64,000 bases of DNA from positions 1 through 64,000 of the forward strand of contig CAJTCR010000006.1 of the NCBI GenBank assembly GCA_910574915.1, read 5' to 3'. The stretch's first letter is position 1, and each line of letters starts with the position of its first letter. This DNA comes from Eubacteriaceae bacterium. Its GTDB lineage: Bacteria > Bacillota > Clostridia > Lachnospirales > Lachnospiraceae. Position numbers and translations under genes: made by a program. The notes under the pieces were generated by a model, which was given only the letters and a program-made list of their open reading frames with translations, was not told the origin of the DNA and did not search any database. Positions 1-8,605 of this stretch are shown piece by piece.

Positions 1-1
1 T

Positions 2-139
2 ATACAGATAAAAATAAATGTCGATACAAAAAATTTATTCGTAAGGGAATGGATATGTCCAATTTGTGGGGCAAAACATGACAGGGATGTTAATGCTGTA
101 AAAAATATTTTAGCAGAAGGATTACGGCAAATAGCATAA
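2..139 (+). pseudogene. TnpB C-terminus, IS200/IS605 family (partial, cut by window edge)
   Basis: The open frame enters from the left edge and ends at TAA 137-139. It encodes about 45 residues carrying the zinc-ribbon half REWICPICG followed by [12 protein letters not shown], the signature end of TnpB/OrfB, the RNA-guided nuclease of IS605-type transposons. The HDRD aspartate belongs to the RuvC-like active site of the family. Only the tail is in the window, so it cannot be told whether the gene upstream is intact. The sequence that follows has the expected right end and guide-RNA hairpin. Confidence 0.85.
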
Positions 140-252
140 GATAATAAAATATAAATAGGGACGGTGCAGCCCGAATTAACGCCTGTGGAGATAGTAGGTT
201 GCGAGGTCTATGAAGCAGGAAGCCCATTGGCTTTAGACAATGGGTAGTTCAC
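140..252 (+). ncRNA. TnpB reRNA (omega RNA) scaffold and transposon right end
   Basis: This 113-nt tract follows the tnpB stop and ends with a perfect 7-bp hairpin, CCCATTG (223-229) with CAATGGG (238-244), then TAGTTCAC. This is the usual 3' scaffold of reRNAs encoded at the right end of IS605-type elements. In the family, the guide is whatever flanks the element, so it would start near 253 and read into the leader of the next gene. The octamer GAAGCAGG occurs just before the hairpin (212-219) and again right after the scaffold (253-260). The boundary is inferred. Confidence 0.6.
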
Positions 253-298
253 GAAGCAGGTTATTGATGTATTTTACAAAAGAAAAGAGAATTTAACG

Positions 299-919
299 AT
301 GAAAATATTATATGGAACAGGCAACCAGGCAAAACTGCTGGATATGCAGCAGAGGCTGTGCAGCCTGCGTAACAAAATAGAAATCGTAAGCCTTGCGGAT
401 CTGGGCGGGAAGCTGCCGGACGTATGTGAAAGCGGGCGCACGCCGTTAGAGAATGCAAGGCTGAAAGCGCAGGCATATTACCAGGCGTTTCGGATGCCGG
501 TGTTTTCGTGTGATACCGGGCTGTATTTTGACGATGTGCCAGAGGAAATACAGCCTGGCGTCCATGTGCGCAGGGTGCATGGAAAAAATCTGACCGATCA
601 GGAAATGCTTGCGTATTATTCCGAGCTGGCGGTAACGTATGGGGGAATTAAGGCAAGATATAAAAATGCGGCCTGCCTTATGATCGATGAGCGGCACTGT
701 TTTGCGGCGATGACGGCTGCGATGGAGAGCAGGGAGTTTTTGCTGACAGGGACGCCGCATCGGGACGGGATTACAGAGGAGGGATTTCCGCTTGACTGTC
801 TTTCGGTAGATTTGCGGACGGGAAGCTATATGAATGACTTGCCGGATGAGGCGTGGAGCCTGGATACAGACGGGATGCTGGAGTTTTTTCAAGGGGTTGT
901 GGAGCAGATGCAGTTATGA
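299..919 (+). CDS. Ham1/RdgB-type non-canonical purine NTP pyrophosphatase
   Basis: The 206-residue protein starts with MKILYGTGNQAKL, the nucleotide-binding opening of the Ham1/RdgB family. It continues with the conserved ENARLKA helix and SCDTGLYFDD, the counterpart of the DDSGL metal/base-recognition segment, and then PGVHVRR. The family hydrolyses ITP, XTP and dITP to monophosphates and so keeps deaminated purines out of nucleic acids. The C-terminal half diverges from textbook RdgB, so substrate range is uncertain. The stop overlaps the ATG of the MATE gene (ATGA at 916-919), suggesting translational coupling. The leader contains the IS605 right end. Confidence 0.75.
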   Translation: MKILYGTGNQAKLLDMQQRLCSLRNKIEIVSLADLGGKLPDVCESGRTPLENARLKAQAYYQAFRMPVFSCDTGLYFDDVPEEIQPGVHVRRVHGKNLTDQEMLAYYSELAVTYGGIKARYKNAACLMIDERHCFAAMTAAMESREFLLTGTPHRDGITEEGFPLDCLSVDLRTGSYMNDLPDEAWSLDTDGMLEFFQGVVEQMQL

Positions 920-2313
920 GATGTGAAAAGAGAAAAGAAATGTTACAGCAGCTTCAAAAAGTGATACAGCTTAGTATGCCGGCTGTAATGGCGCAGGTCA
1001 GTGCGGTTGCGATGCAGTATATCGATGCGGCAATGGTGGGAAGCCTTGGCGCGGACGCGACAGCGGCGATTGGGCTGGTATCTAGTACGACATGGCTGTT
1101 TGGGGGATTGTGCATTGCGGCGGCGACCGGGTTTTCCGTACAGGCGGCACAACTGATTGGGGGAAATAGAGACGGGGAAGCAAAGCAGGTACTGAGGCAG
1201 GCGGTATGCGCGACGTTCCTGTTTGGTATGCTGCTGCTGGCGGTAGGGCTGTCGATCAGCCAGGGGCTTCCGGTCTGGCTGGGCGGAGAAGCTTCGGTCT
1301 GTGCAGAGGCTTCCCGCTATTTTCGGATCTATGCCTGTGCGCTTCCTGCGGCGCAGCTTCGCCAGACCGCAGGAAGTATGCTGCAATGCAGCGGGGATAT
1401 GAAGGTTCCGGGCAGGCTGAATATGATGATGTGCGCGCTGGACGTGGTATTTAACAGCCTGCTGATCTTTCCGTCCAGGCAGGTCGTGTTGTTTGATCAT
1501 AAGGTCTGGATTGCGGGAGCGGGGCTTGGTGTAGCGGGAGCGGCGCTTGGCACAGCACTGTCAGAGGTGATTACGGCTGCGTGTATGCTGTATGCGGTGC
1601 TGTTTCGCTCGGTGCATTTGCGGCTGGAGCGTGGGAATCAGGGTTTGCGGGAGTTCCGGCCAGACGCAAAACGCCTGCGTACGGCACTGCGGCTGGCAGT
1701 CCCGATGGGGATGGAGCATGTGATTTTGTGCGGCGCGCAGATTGCGGGGACGAGGATCGTTGCACCGCTTGGTACGGTTGCCGTCGCTGCAAATTCGCTT
1801 GCGGTTACGGCGGAGAGCCTTTGCTATATGCCAGGCTCCGGCATTTCTGCGGCAGCGACCACGTTAGTCGGACAAAATATCGGGGCGGGAAAGCCGCAGC
1901 TTGCCAAACGCTATGCAGGGCTTTCTGTGGCGCTGGGCGCTATGGTAATGGCTTGTACGGGAGGGCTGATGTTTTTATGCGCGCCGTTTATGTTTGCAAT
2001 GCTTACGCCCGATCCGGCAATCCGCGCGCTTGGGGCGAGGGTGCTGCGCATTGAAGCGTTTGCAGAGCCGCTGTTTGCGGTATCGATTGTTGCCCAAGGA
2101 GCACTGCGCGGCGCCGGCGATACGCTTGTTCCAAGCCTGATGAACCTGGCAAGCATGTGGGGCGTGCGTATTACGGCTTCTGTGCTGTTGGCGCCTCGTT
2201 TTGGACTGGTCGGCGTATGGACGGCGATGTGTACGGAGCTGTGCGTGCGCGGCGTGCTGTTTTTAATCCGCCTGCTGCGGGGAAAATGGCTGGATCGTCA
2301 AATCGTGGTATAA
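916..2313 (+). CDS. MATE family multidrug efflux transporter
   Basis: The protein has about 465 residues with the 12 hydrophobic segments of MATE exporters. Typical family features are the N-terminal LSMPAVMAQ and the YIDAAMVGSLG motif in the first helices, and the second-half repeat beginning near residue 240 (LAVPMGMEH). MATE proteins export cationic drugs or metabolites in exchange for Na+ or H+. The start is taken at ATG 916, which overlaps the upstream stop; ATG 940, behind an A/G-rich stretch, is an alternative. The frame is open further upstream inside the previous gene, but that part is a shadow. The substrate cannot be read from sequence. Confidence 0.85.
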   Translation: MRCEKRKEMLQQLQKVIQLSMPAVMAQVSAVAMQYIDAAMVGSLGADATAAIGLVSSTTWLFGGLCIAAATGFSVQAAQLIGGNRDGEAKQVLRQAVCATFLFGMLLLAVGLSISQGLPVWLGGEASVCAEASRYFRIYACALPAAQLRQTAGSMLQCSGDMKVPGRLNMMMCALDVVFNSLLIFPSRQVVLFDHKVWIAGAGLGVAGAALGTALSEVITAACMLYAVLFRSVHLRLERGNQGLREFRPDAKRLRTALRLAVPMGMEHVILCGAQIAGTRIVAPLGTVAVAANSLAVTAESLCYMPGSGISAAATTLVGQNIGAGKPQLAKRYAGLSVALGAMVMACTGGLMFLCAPFMFAMLTPDPAIRALGARVLRIEAFAEPLFAVSIVAQGALRGAGDTLVPSLMNLASMWGVRITASVLLAPRFGLVGVWTAMCTELCVRGVLFLIRLLRGKWLDRQIVV

Positions 2314-2332
2314 CTTGTATACAGTGCGGATC

Positions 2333-2360
2333 TTGACAATTACTGAAAATCCGGTATGAT
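2333..2360 (+). promoter_or_regulatory. Sigma-A type promoter
   Basis: TTGACA (2333-2338), a 16-bp spacer and TATGAT (2355-2360) form a near-consensus promoter. The predicted transcript starts at about 2366, three bases after the first ATG of the RpiR fragment, so that ATG would be at or upstream of the 5' end. Confidence 0.6.
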
Positions 2361-2362
2361 AA

Positions 2363-2725
2363 ATGCAGGAAAAAAAGATTGCAAATTATATTATGAAAGA
2401 TCATGCCGGCGTGATTAATATGATGATCGGGGAACTGGCGGATGCCTGCGGCACCAGCGTTGCTACGGTGTCCAGGTTCTGCCGCAAATGCGGGGTGGAC
2501 GGCTTTCACCAGCTAAAAATCATGCTGGCAAAAGAGATGGCGGACAGCGGAACCGGAATGCCTGTTTCCAACCATATTTCCAGGACGCAGATCGGGCAGT
2601 CGTTGCAGAACATCCTGGCAAATAAGATCGAGGAAATCCGCCAGACGATCTCACTGATCGATGAAAAGCTGCTCAATACGATACTGGATTACTATGAGCC
2701 AATGCGAAAGCTTGATCGCAGATGA
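2363..2725 (+). pseudogene. RpiR/MurR-type transcription regulator, DNA-binding part only
   Basis: The 120-residue frame matches the N-terminal helix-turn-helix domain of RpiR regulators: KKIANYIM, IGELADACGTSVATVSRFC and GFHQLKIMLAKEM at residues 4-60. Full members are about 280 residues with a SIS domain that binds sugar phosphates; here the frame stops after a short linker and no SIS sequence follows. The usual first 15-20 residues are also missing, an in-frame TAA lies immediately before the ATG, and the promoter -10 box abuts it. It is most likely a remnant truncated at both ends, although a stand-alone HTH repressor started from an internal codon is possible. Confidence 0.65.
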
Positions 2726-2729
2726 GAAA

Positions 2730-2924
2730 CTATAAGGGGCGGCAGCGGGCAGTTATGAACAGGATTGTTTGTAACTGTCTTTTAATATAGGTAAAATAGA
2801 CAAAATACGTCTGCCGGAGAGATTCCCGTGGATTGATTTTCCGGCGGACGCTGTCTTCGTAGACTTTGATCCATAAAGCGTTGTCATCGGCAATATCAAT
2901 GATGTCTAATGCACAGTAAAGCAC
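2730..2924 (-). other. Unrecognised protein-like remnant in a 362-bp gene-poor gap
   Basis: Between 2726 and 3087 the only protein-like signal is this 64-residue minus-strand frame, with DIADDNALWIKVYEDS and RRKINPRESLRQ. It lacks a convincing ribosome site and matches no family I can name. It may be the tail of a lost gene or a chance frame. The rest of the gap holds the DUF1349 promoter. Confidence 0.2.
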
Positions 2925-3021
2925 CTGATGTATGAGCAGGTATCATTTTTTTATTATAGATCAGATGTTTGTATATAAGGTTTGATTCGAGATTTTTGAC
3001 CGTTTTTTCACAGATTCTCTC

Positions 3022-3050
3022 TTTAATTTTAGGTGAAAAAAATCTATAAT
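3022..3050 (+). promoter_or_regulatory. Probable promoter of the DUF1349 gene
   Basis: A perfect TATAAT (3045-3050) lies 17 bp after a weak TTTAAT -35 (3022-3027). The start codon follows at 3088 behind GGAGG. Confidence 0.5.
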
Positions 3051-3087
3051 AAAGCAGAGGCAAATCTTAATATATGGAGGAAAAACT

Positions 3088-3687
3088 ATGGATATCAAAG
3101 ATTTTAAGTGGATACGGGAACCGAAGAATTATCTTATGGACAGCAAGCGTGTGGAAATTGTTACGATGCCTTATACGGATCTGTGGCAAAGGACGTATTA
3201 CCATTTCCAGAATGACAACGCGCCGGTTTTACAAATGGAAACCGATGAGAAATTTTTCAGCTTTGTGGTCAAAACGGATTTTGCCAATAGCCATCACCGT
3301 TTTGACCAGTGCGGTATCGTTATGTATTTAGATAGTGAAAATTGGCTGAAAGCTTCGGTTGAATATGAGAACGGGGAGTTTCAGCATTTAGGCAGTGTTG
3401 TAACAAATGACGGGTATTCGGATTGGGCAACGACCGCTATTTCCGCAGATGTATCATCTATGTGGTATCGCTTTAGCCGCAGGGAAGACGATTATTGCAT
3501 AGAATGTTCTCAGGACGGCGAATATTTTAGCCAAATGCGTATTTGCCATATGAAAAAAGGGAACGGTAAAATCAGATTTGGAATCTATGCATGCTCCCCG
3601 GAAGATTCGTCATTTAAAGCTGTTTTTACAGATATGAGGTTATGCGAATGTCAATGGAAAGCGCATAATGGGCAGCAGCCCGATTGA
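3088..3687 (+). CDS. DUF1349 domain protein (concanavalin-like fold)
   Basis: The 199-residue protein has the DUF1349 pattern. FFSFVVKTDF opens the domain, then DQCGIVMYLDSENWLKASVEYE, followed by LGSVVTNDGYSDWAT, WYRFSRREDDY and a C-terminal FGIYACSPED. The family has a lectin/glucanase-like beta-sandwich and a poorly defined role. There is no signal peptide, so it should be cytoplasmic. It has its own promoter and a strong terminator and appears to be a single-gene transcript. The start at 3088 sits behind GGAGG. Function beyond the domain name is unknown. Confidence 0.85.
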   Translation: MDIKDFKWIREPKNYLMDSKRVEIVTMPYTDLWQRTYYHFQNDNAPVLQMETDEKFFSFVVKTDFANSHHRFDQCGIVMYLDSENWLKASVEYENGEFQHLGSVVTNDGYSDWATTAISADVSSMWYRFSRREDDYCIECSQDGEYFSQMRICHMKKGNGKIRFGIYACSPEDSSFKAVFTDMRLCECQWKAHNGQQPD

Positions 3688-3723
3688 TGGAAACTTTATG
3701 GAAGAACGGGCGGATATAAAAGC

Positions 3724-3777
3724 GGCGCACCAAGGCAGGAAATCAAGAAAAGGTTCCTGTCTTGGTGCGCCTGTTTT
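3724..3777 (+). terminator. Rho-independent terminator
   Basis: An 18-bp stem (3724-3741 with 3754-3771, one G-U pair) is followed by TGTTTTT. It ends the DUF1349 transcript and isolates the copper operon. Confidence 0.9.
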
Positions 3778-3826
3778 TGCTGCGCAAATGTGACAGAAAG
3801 AAATCATACGAAATTGAAAAAAACAC

Positions 3827-3855
3827 TTGCAATATACCTGGTAGGGGTATATAAT
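3827..3855 (+). promoter_or_regulatory. csoR-copA promoter with CsoR operator in the spacer
   Basis: The -35 is TTGCAA (3827-3832), the spacer is 17 bp and the -10 is TATAAT (3850-3855). The spacer carries the inverted repeat ATATACC (3832-3838) and GGTATAT (3846-3852) around a G-rich centre, the usual form of CsoR operators. A repressor bound here would cover both promoter boxes, and copper binding would release it. Confidence 0.8.
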
Positions 3856-3905
3856 AACAATCGAAAGAAAAAATTGAAGGAACAGCAAAAAAGAAAGGAA
3901 AACAA

Positions 3906-4229
3906 ATGGAGAAAACAACAAATGATAGCTGCTGCTCCTGTGCAGACCCGCACAAAACAAAAGAGCGCAGCGGCCAGGAATACAAAGACCTGATTCACCG
4001 CCTGAACCGGATCGAAGGACAGGTGCGCGGGATTAAGGGGATGGTGGAAAAGGATGCTTATTGTACGGATATTCTTGTGCAGGTGGCTGCGGTGAACGCG
4101 GCGCTTAACAGCTTTAACAAGGTGCTGTTAGCAAACCATATCAAGACGTGCGTCACGCGGGATATCCGCGAAGGAAAAGAAGAAACGGTAGATGAGCTGG
4201 TGTCGGTGCTGCAGAAGCTGATGAAGTAG
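3906..4229 (+). CDS. csoR: CsoR-type copper-sensing repressor
   Basis: The 107-residue protein is a DUF156/CsoR-family all-helical repressor. [17 protein letters not shown] (residues about 31-47) is the family signature. The Cu(I) ligands are in the CsoR pattern: Cys53 in AYC, then His78 and Cys82 in HIKTC. An N-terminal Cys-rich stretch (CCSC) is an extra feature. Apo-protein should repress its own promoter, whose operator lies in the spacer upstream, and Cu(I) should derepress. copA follows 38 bp downstream, so this is the regulator of the copper-export operon. The start at 3906 follows AAAGGA. Confidence 0.9.
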   Translation: MEKTTNDSCCSCADPHKTKERSGQEYKDLIHRLNRIEGQVRGIKGMVEKDAYCTDILVQVAAVNAALNSFNKVLLANHIKTCVTRDIREGKEETVDELVSVLQKLMK

Positions 4230-4267
4230 AACATACAAAAAAGGACACAGAGAGGAGGCTTTCTGAT

Positions 4268-6808
4268 TTGGAACAATATACAGTGACAGGAATGAGCTGC
4301 GCTGCGTGCAGCGCGCGTGTGGAAAAGGCGGTACAAAAGGTGCCAGGCGTTACGTCATGCTCGGTCAGCCTGCTGACAAACTCGATGGGAGTGGAAGGAC
4401 AGGCGGATGCAGGGGCAGTGATCCGTGCCGTAGAAGCGGCAGGCTACGGCGCTTCGCAAAAACATGCGGCTTTGGCACAGGATGCGGCAAACGGGAAGTC
4501 AGAGGATGAGGAGCTGCTTGCCGACCATGAAACGCCGGTATTAAAACAGCGGCTGTTTGCTTCGCTTGGCTTTTTAATCGTATTAATGTATTTTTCTATG
4601 GGAGCGATGATGTGGGGCTTTCCGGTTCCGGCATTTTTGGGCAAAAATCATGTAGCAATGGGGTTGCTGCAACTGCTGTTAACCGTTATAATTATGGTGG
4701 TGAATCAGAAATTTTTTATCAGCGGATTTAAAAGCTTATGGCACAGGGCGCCAAATATGGATACGCTTGTGGCGCTTGGCTCCTCGGCGGCGTTTGTGTA
4801 CAGCACATATGCGCTGTTTGCCATGACCGATGCGCAGGTGCGCGGGGACATGGACGGGGTGATGGCTTTGATGCATGAGTTTTACTTTGAGTCGGCGGCT
4901 ATGATTTTAACGCTGATTACTGTAGGCAAGATGCTGGAAGCGCGTTCGAAGGGCAAGACGACCGATGCGCTCAAGGGGCTTATGAAGCTGGCGCCAAAGA
5001 CAGCAGCCGTGATACGGGACGGCGCCGAGGTGCAGGTGCCGGTCGAGCAGGTGAAAAAAGGAGATTTTTTTGTCGTGCGTCCGGGAGAACATATTCCGGT
5101 AGACGGCGTGGTGCTTGAAGGCAGCAGTGCGGTCAATGAGGCGGCGCTGACCGGGGAAAGCATTCCGGTAGACAAAGCGCAGGGCGATGCCGTATCAGCG
5201 GCGACGGTCAACCAGTCTGGATTTTTAAAATGCGAGGCGGTGCGCGTCGGGGAAGATACGACACTGTCGCAGATTATCCGTATGGTCAGCGACGCTGCGG
5301 CTACTAAGGCGCCGATTGCAAAAGTGGCAGACCGCGTGTCAGGCGTATTTGTGCCAGCCGTTATTGCGCTTGCGGCAGTTACGATCGTTGTGTGGCTGCT
5401 TGCCGGAGAAGGCATCGGGTTTGCGCTTGCAAGAGGTATCTCGGTACTTGTTATCAGTTGCCCGTGTGCGCTGGGGCTTGCGACTCCGGTGGCGATTATG
5501 GTAGGCAACGGCGTCGGCGCGAAAAACGGGATTATGTTTAAAACGGCAGTATCGCTGGAAGAAACAGGCAAGACAGAGATCGTCGCGCTGGACAAAACCG
5601 GGACAATTACAAACGGAACGCCGAAGGTGACGGATGTGATACCCGCAGAGGGTATCCAGGAAGCGGAGCTGCTGGAGCTGGCGAATACGCTCGAGCATAA
5701 GAGCGAGCATCCGCTTGCCGGGGCTGTGCTGGAATATGCCGCGCAAAAAGGGCTGAAACCGGGCGAAATCCAGGAGTTTGCCGCTTTGCCGGGCAACGGC
5801 CTGACGGGCGTATACCAGGGCGCCAGCCTTGCCGGAGGCAATTATCCTTTTATCAGCAGCCGGGCAATAGTCTCTAAGGAGCTGATGAAAAAATCAGAGC
5901 AGCTTGCAGAAGAAGGAAAGACGCCGCTGTTTTTTGCAAAAGACGGGCAGGCGGCAGGCTTGATTGCCGTGGCGGACGTGATCAAGGAGGACAGTCCAAA
6001 GGCGGTACGCGAGATGCAAAATATGGGTATCCGCGTTGTGATGCTGACCGGCGACAACGAGCGGACAGCAAAAGCGATCGGCAGGCAGGCGGGCGTAGAT
6101 GAGGTTATTGCGGGCGTGCTGCCGGACGGCAAGGAAAGTGTGATCCGCTCGCTGCAAGAGCAGGGACGCACGGCAATGGTCGGAGACGGCATGAATGACG
6201 CCCCTGCATTGACAAGGGCGGATATCGGGATTGCGATCGGAGCAGGGACGGATATTGCGATCGATGCGGCAGATGTCGTGCTGATGAAAAGCAGCCTGTT
6301 GGACGTTCCGGCAGCTATTCGTTTAAGCCGGGCGACGCTGCGCAATATTCATGAAAACCTGTTTTGGGCATTTATTTATAATGTGATCGGCATTCCGCTG
6401 GCAGCAGGGGTATGGATTCCGCTGTTCCACTGGCAGCTAAATCCGATGTTCGGCGCGGCGGCGATGAGCCTGTCCAGCTTCTGTGTCGTTACCAATGCGC
6501 TGCGCCTGAACCTGGTGTCGATCCACGATGCCACGAAGGATAAAAAGAAAAAGAAAAACAAAATACACAGAGAAAACAAAAAACAGGAGGAATGTAACAT
6601 GGAAAAGACAATGAACATTGAAGGAATGATGTGCGGGCACTGTGAAGCAAGAGTGAAAAAGTGCCTGGAAGCGCTTGCGCAGGTGGATGAGGCGGTTGTC
6701 AGCCATGAAAGCGGGACGGCTGTAGTGAAGCTGAACGCCGAAATCGCGGATGATGTGCTGCGCCGGACCGTAGAGGAGCAGGACTATCAAGTCACAGGCA
6801 TCCAATAA
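4268..6808 (+). CDS. copA: Copper-translocating P-type ATPase with an extra C-terminal HMA domain
   Basis: This is a membrane Cu(I) exporter of P1B type, 846 residues. In order it has an N-terminal HMA domain ([10 protein letters not shown], residues 8-17), membrane segments, the TGES actuator motif, the CPC ion site (Cys398/Cys400), the phosphorylation site DKTGT (Asp442), SEHPLAG, and the [12 protein letters not shown] hinge. After the last helices a lysine-rich linker leads to a second HMA domain with MCGHC (Cys789/Cys792). Most CopA proteins carry HMA domains only at the N-terminus. Translation starts at TTG 4268, nine bases after GAGGAGG. A strong internal ribosome site precedes Met778, so the last domain may also be made alone. 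Confidence 0.92.
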   Translation: MEQYTVTGMSCAACSARVEKAVQKVPGVTSCSVSLLTNSMGVEGQADAGAVIRAVEAAGYGASQKHAALAQDAANGKSEDEELLADHETPVLKQRLFASLGFLIVLMYFSMGAMMWGFPVPAFLGKNHVAMGLLQLLLTVIIMVVNQKFFISGFKSLWHRAPNMDTLVALGSSAAFVYSTYALFAMTDAQVRGDMDGVMALMHEFYFESAAMILTLITVGKMLEARSKGKTTDALKGLMKLAPKTAAVIRDGAEVQVPVEQVKKGDFFVVRPGEHIPVDGVVLEGSSAVNEAALTGESIPVDKAQGDAVSAATVNQSGFLKCEAVRVGEDTTLSQIIRMVSDAAATKAPIAKVADRVSGVFVPAVIALAAVTIVVWLLAGEGIGFALARGISVLVISCPCALGLATPVAIMVGNGVGAKNGIMFKTAVSLEETGKTEIVALDKTGTITNGTPKVTDVIPAEGIQEAELLELANTLEHKSEHPLAGAVLEYAAQKGLKPGEIQEFAALPGNGLTGVYQGASLAGGNYPFISSRAIVSKELMKKSEQLAEEGKTPLFFAKDGQAAGLIAVADVIKEDSPKAVREMQNMGIRVVMLTGDNERTAKAIGRQAGVDEVIAGVLPDGKESVIRSLQEQGRTAMVGDGMNDAPALTRADIGIAIGAGTDIAIDAADVVLMKSSLLDVPAAIRLSRATLRNIHENLFWAFIYNVIGIPLAAGVWIPLFHWQLNPMFGAAAMSLSSFCVVTNALRLNLVSIHDATKDKKKKKNKIHRENKKQEECNMEKTMNIEGMMCGHCEARVKKCLEALAQVDEAVVSHESGTAVVKLNAEIADDVLRRTVEEQDYQVTGIQ
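6599..6808 (+). CDS. Nested CopZ-like copper chaperone (in-frame internal start in copA)
   Basis: Inside copA, AGGAGG (6585-6590) sits eight bases ahead of ATG 6599 and opens a 69-residue product in the same frame. That product is a complete HMA chaperone of CopZ size with the MCGHC copper site near residue 12. The spacing and strength of the site are those of a real gene start. Two readings are possible: copA and copZ were once separate and fused by loss of a stop, or the cell makes both a fused and a free chaperone from one frame. Sequence alone cannot decide between them. Confidence 0.55.
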   Translation: MEKTMNIEGMMCGHCEARVKKCLEALAQVDEAVVSHESGTAVVKLNAEIADDVLRRTVEEQDYQVTGIQ

Positions 6809-6821
6809 CTGACGCAAAAGG

Positions 6822-6865
6822 CGAAGCGGAAAACGGGAGAAGCAGAGACTTCTTCCGCTTTTCGT
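6822..6865 (+). terminator. Possible terminator after copA
   Basis: AAGCGGAA (6824-6831) pairs with TTCCGCTT (6853-6860), with extra pairing inside, followed by a broken T-rich tract. It is weaker than the terminator at 3724. Confidence 0.45.
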
Positions 6866-6905
6866 GTTTGTAATGGATCAGCAGGAAGCAGGAGAGAGGG
6901 AACGT

Positions 6906-7409
6906 ATGCATGATAAAATGACTAGAAAAGATATTGCGCGCATGGAAGAAGAGATTGAATACCGCAAGCTCGTCGTCCGCAAGGAGGCGTTAGAAGCGGT
7001 AAAGGAAGCGCGGGCGCATGGAGATCTAAGCGAAAACTTTGAATACCATGCGGCAAAAAAAGACAAAAACCAGAACGAAAGCCGCATCCGGTATTTGGAA
7101 CGAATGATTAAGACCGCGCAGATTATAGAGACAGATTCCAATGTGGACGAGGTCGGGCTGGACAATACGGTAACCGTATATTTTGAAGAAGATGATGAGA
7201 CGGAGACGTTTAAGCTTGTCACGACGGTGCGCGGCAATTCGCTAAAAGGAATGATTAGTATTGATTCACCGATCGGAAAAGCGATTTTAGGACATAAAGT
7301 AGGCGACCGGGTATCAGTAAAGGTGAATCAGGACTACAGCTACGATGTGGTGATTCAGGCGATTGAAAATACCGTCGATGACGGGACAGACCAGCTTAGA
7401 AAATTTTAA
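6906..7409 (+). CDS. greA: GreA-type transcription elongation factor
   Basis: The 167-residue protein contains GDLSENFEYHAAKKDK, the tip of the Gre coiled coil whose acidic residues reach the RNA polymerase active site. The C-terminal domain carries the usual IDSPIGKAILGHKVGD. Gre factors rescue backtracked polymerase by stimulating transcript cleavage. The frame is open from 6864, but ATG 6906 follows GGAGAGAGGGA and gives a normal-length N-terminus, so that start is chosen. The secreted transglutaminase gene follows 27 bp downstream and may be co-transcribed. A second, housekeeping greA elsewhere in the genome is possible; this copy has a rather divergent coiled coil. Confidence 0.85.
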   Translation: MHDKMTRKDIARMEEEIEYRKLVVRKEALEAVKEARAHGDLSENFEYHAAKKDKNQNESRIRYLERMIKTAQIIETDSNVDEVGLDNTVTVYFEEDDETETFKLVTTVRGNSLKGMISIDSPIGKAILGHKVGDRVSVKVNQDYSYDVVIQAIENTVDDGTDQLRKF

Positions 7410-7436
7410 GGCAGGATCAGAAAGGGGAAGGTGTAG

Positions 7437-8489
7437 ATGAAAGCAGGAAAAAAGATAGTTGCAGCAGTTATTTGCTGTCTGCTGTTCCTTACAGGGATTT
7501 GCTTTGCGCCGCAAAAGCAGGCGGTAGCCGCATCGGATGTATTGGATTTAAAGCAGATTGAGCAGACGTTTGCACAGGCAATAAAAAAAGGAAAGCAGTC
7601 AGTGACGTTTACCGCGCCCGCAAGCTATTCAACCGCACAGATTAAAAATGCGCTGGAGAAGGCGGCAAAGAGCCAGAACCGTCTGCTGGCGGGCAGTGTC
7701 CAGTTTCGAAAGCAGACAAACAGTACCAGCACAAATGCGAAATATACGATTGAGCTGTCAAAGGATGCGTTTATCAAAATCAAACGGCTGAAATCAGAAA
7801 CCGAAGCAAAAAAAGCAGCGGCGAAGGCATTAAAGGACAGAAATTATGAGGAAAGCTATTACAGCGATACGTCTTATTATCAAATTTTTGTAAAAATGCT
7901 CCAGCAGCATCCTGAGTACAATTACAATACGGTCGTCTGGCGCAATACCAGCGGCGCTTACGGCTACCAGGTCGGCAGGTCTTTGACAAAGAAGCAGCAG
8001 GGCGAAAAGATAAAAGCAGCCGACAAGGCGGCACAAGACGCCGTAAAAGACTGCGTCAAGTCCGGGATGTCCGCCAAACAAAAGGCGAAGGCGATCCACG
8101 ATTATCTGATTCTAAACTGCACGTATGACAAAAAAGCAGCCGAAATTCTTGGAAACAAGTATGACGATGCGTTTACAGCATACGGTGCGCTTGTGGAAGG
8201 CTCCGCCGTCTGCCAGGGATACGCGGCAGCGTTTAACCTGATGGCAAAGAAGTGCGGATTGCAGTCCATGACCGTCTGCGGACGTGCCGGCGGCATTGCA
8301 CATGCATGGACGTATGCGAAGCTGGGCAGTAAGTACAGCTATATCGACTGCACCTGGGACGACCCGGATGATGGGGACGAGATTCGCGACGATTATTTTG
8401 ACGCGTCGGAAAAAAAGATGCGCGAGCAGCATGTGTGGACGGCAGCGGACTTTCCAAAAGAAGATATTAAAAATGCAAAGTACTTTTAG
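7437..8489 (+). CDS. Secreted transglutaminase-like protein
   Basis: The 350-residue protein begins with a signal peptide (KKIVAAVICCLLFLTG, cleavage after about AVAA). The C-terminal half is a transglutaminase-like (cysteine-protease fold) domain with the catalytic triad visible as Cys259 in GSAVCQGYA, His289 in IAHAWT and Asp304 in YIDCTWDD. Bacterial members of this type act as peptidases or cross-linkers at the cell surface; the substrate is unknown. The N-terminal 150 residues have no family I recognise. The start at 7437 follows AGGGGAAGG. A short copy of the 3'-end repeat family starts 22 bp after the stop. Confidence 0.85.
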   Translation: MKAGKKIVAAVICCLLFLTGICFAPQKQAVAASDVLDLKQIEQTFAQAIKKGKQSVTFTAPASYSTAQIKNALEKAAKSQNRLLAGSVQFRKQTNSTSTNAKYTIELSKDAFIKIKRLKSETEAKKAAAKALKDRNYEESYYSDTSYYQIFVKMLQQHPEYNYNTVVWRNTSGAYGYQVGRSLTKKQQGEKIKAADKAAQDAVKDCVKSGMSAKQKAKAIHDYLILNCTYDKKAAEILGNKYDDAFTAYGALVEGSAVCQGYAAAFNLMAKKCGLQSMTVCGRAGGIAHAWTYAKLGSKYSYIDCTWDDPDDGDEIRDDYFDASEKKMREQHVWTAADFPKEDIKNAKYF

Positions 8490-8510
8490 AAATATAGCGA
8501 ACAAGTTTGA

Positions 8511-8605
8511 GTTGCTTTGGTAAATTTTTACAGGAGGGGACGCCGGGAGAGCGGATGTGCCTCCCGGCTGCTCTTCGTCAGTGCTACGAAACAAGCTATG
8601 AACGT
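8511..8605 (+). repeat. 3'-end inverted-repeat element, copy R1 (short form)
   Basis: This is a reduced member of the family seen at 16988, 19161, 27405 and 28012. It keeps the two ends (CTTTGGTAAATTTTTACAGG and CTCTTCGTCAGTGCTAC) and a closing stem GCCGGGAG (8542-8549) with CTCCCGGC (8561-8568), but has lost the branched middle. It lies 22 bp downstream of the transglutaminase stop on the same strand. Confidence 0.75.

Noticed and set aside
4882-5841. Long minus-strand open frame (319 codons) opposite copA
   Set aside because: It mirrors the copA codon pattern, is rich in Ser/Pro/Ala, has no ribosome site or family motif, and copA on the other strand is certain.
6575-6808. Ribosomal frameshifting at the A-rich linker of copA
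   Set aside because: The chaperone domain is in the same frame as CopA, so no shift is required; internal initiation is the simpler reading.
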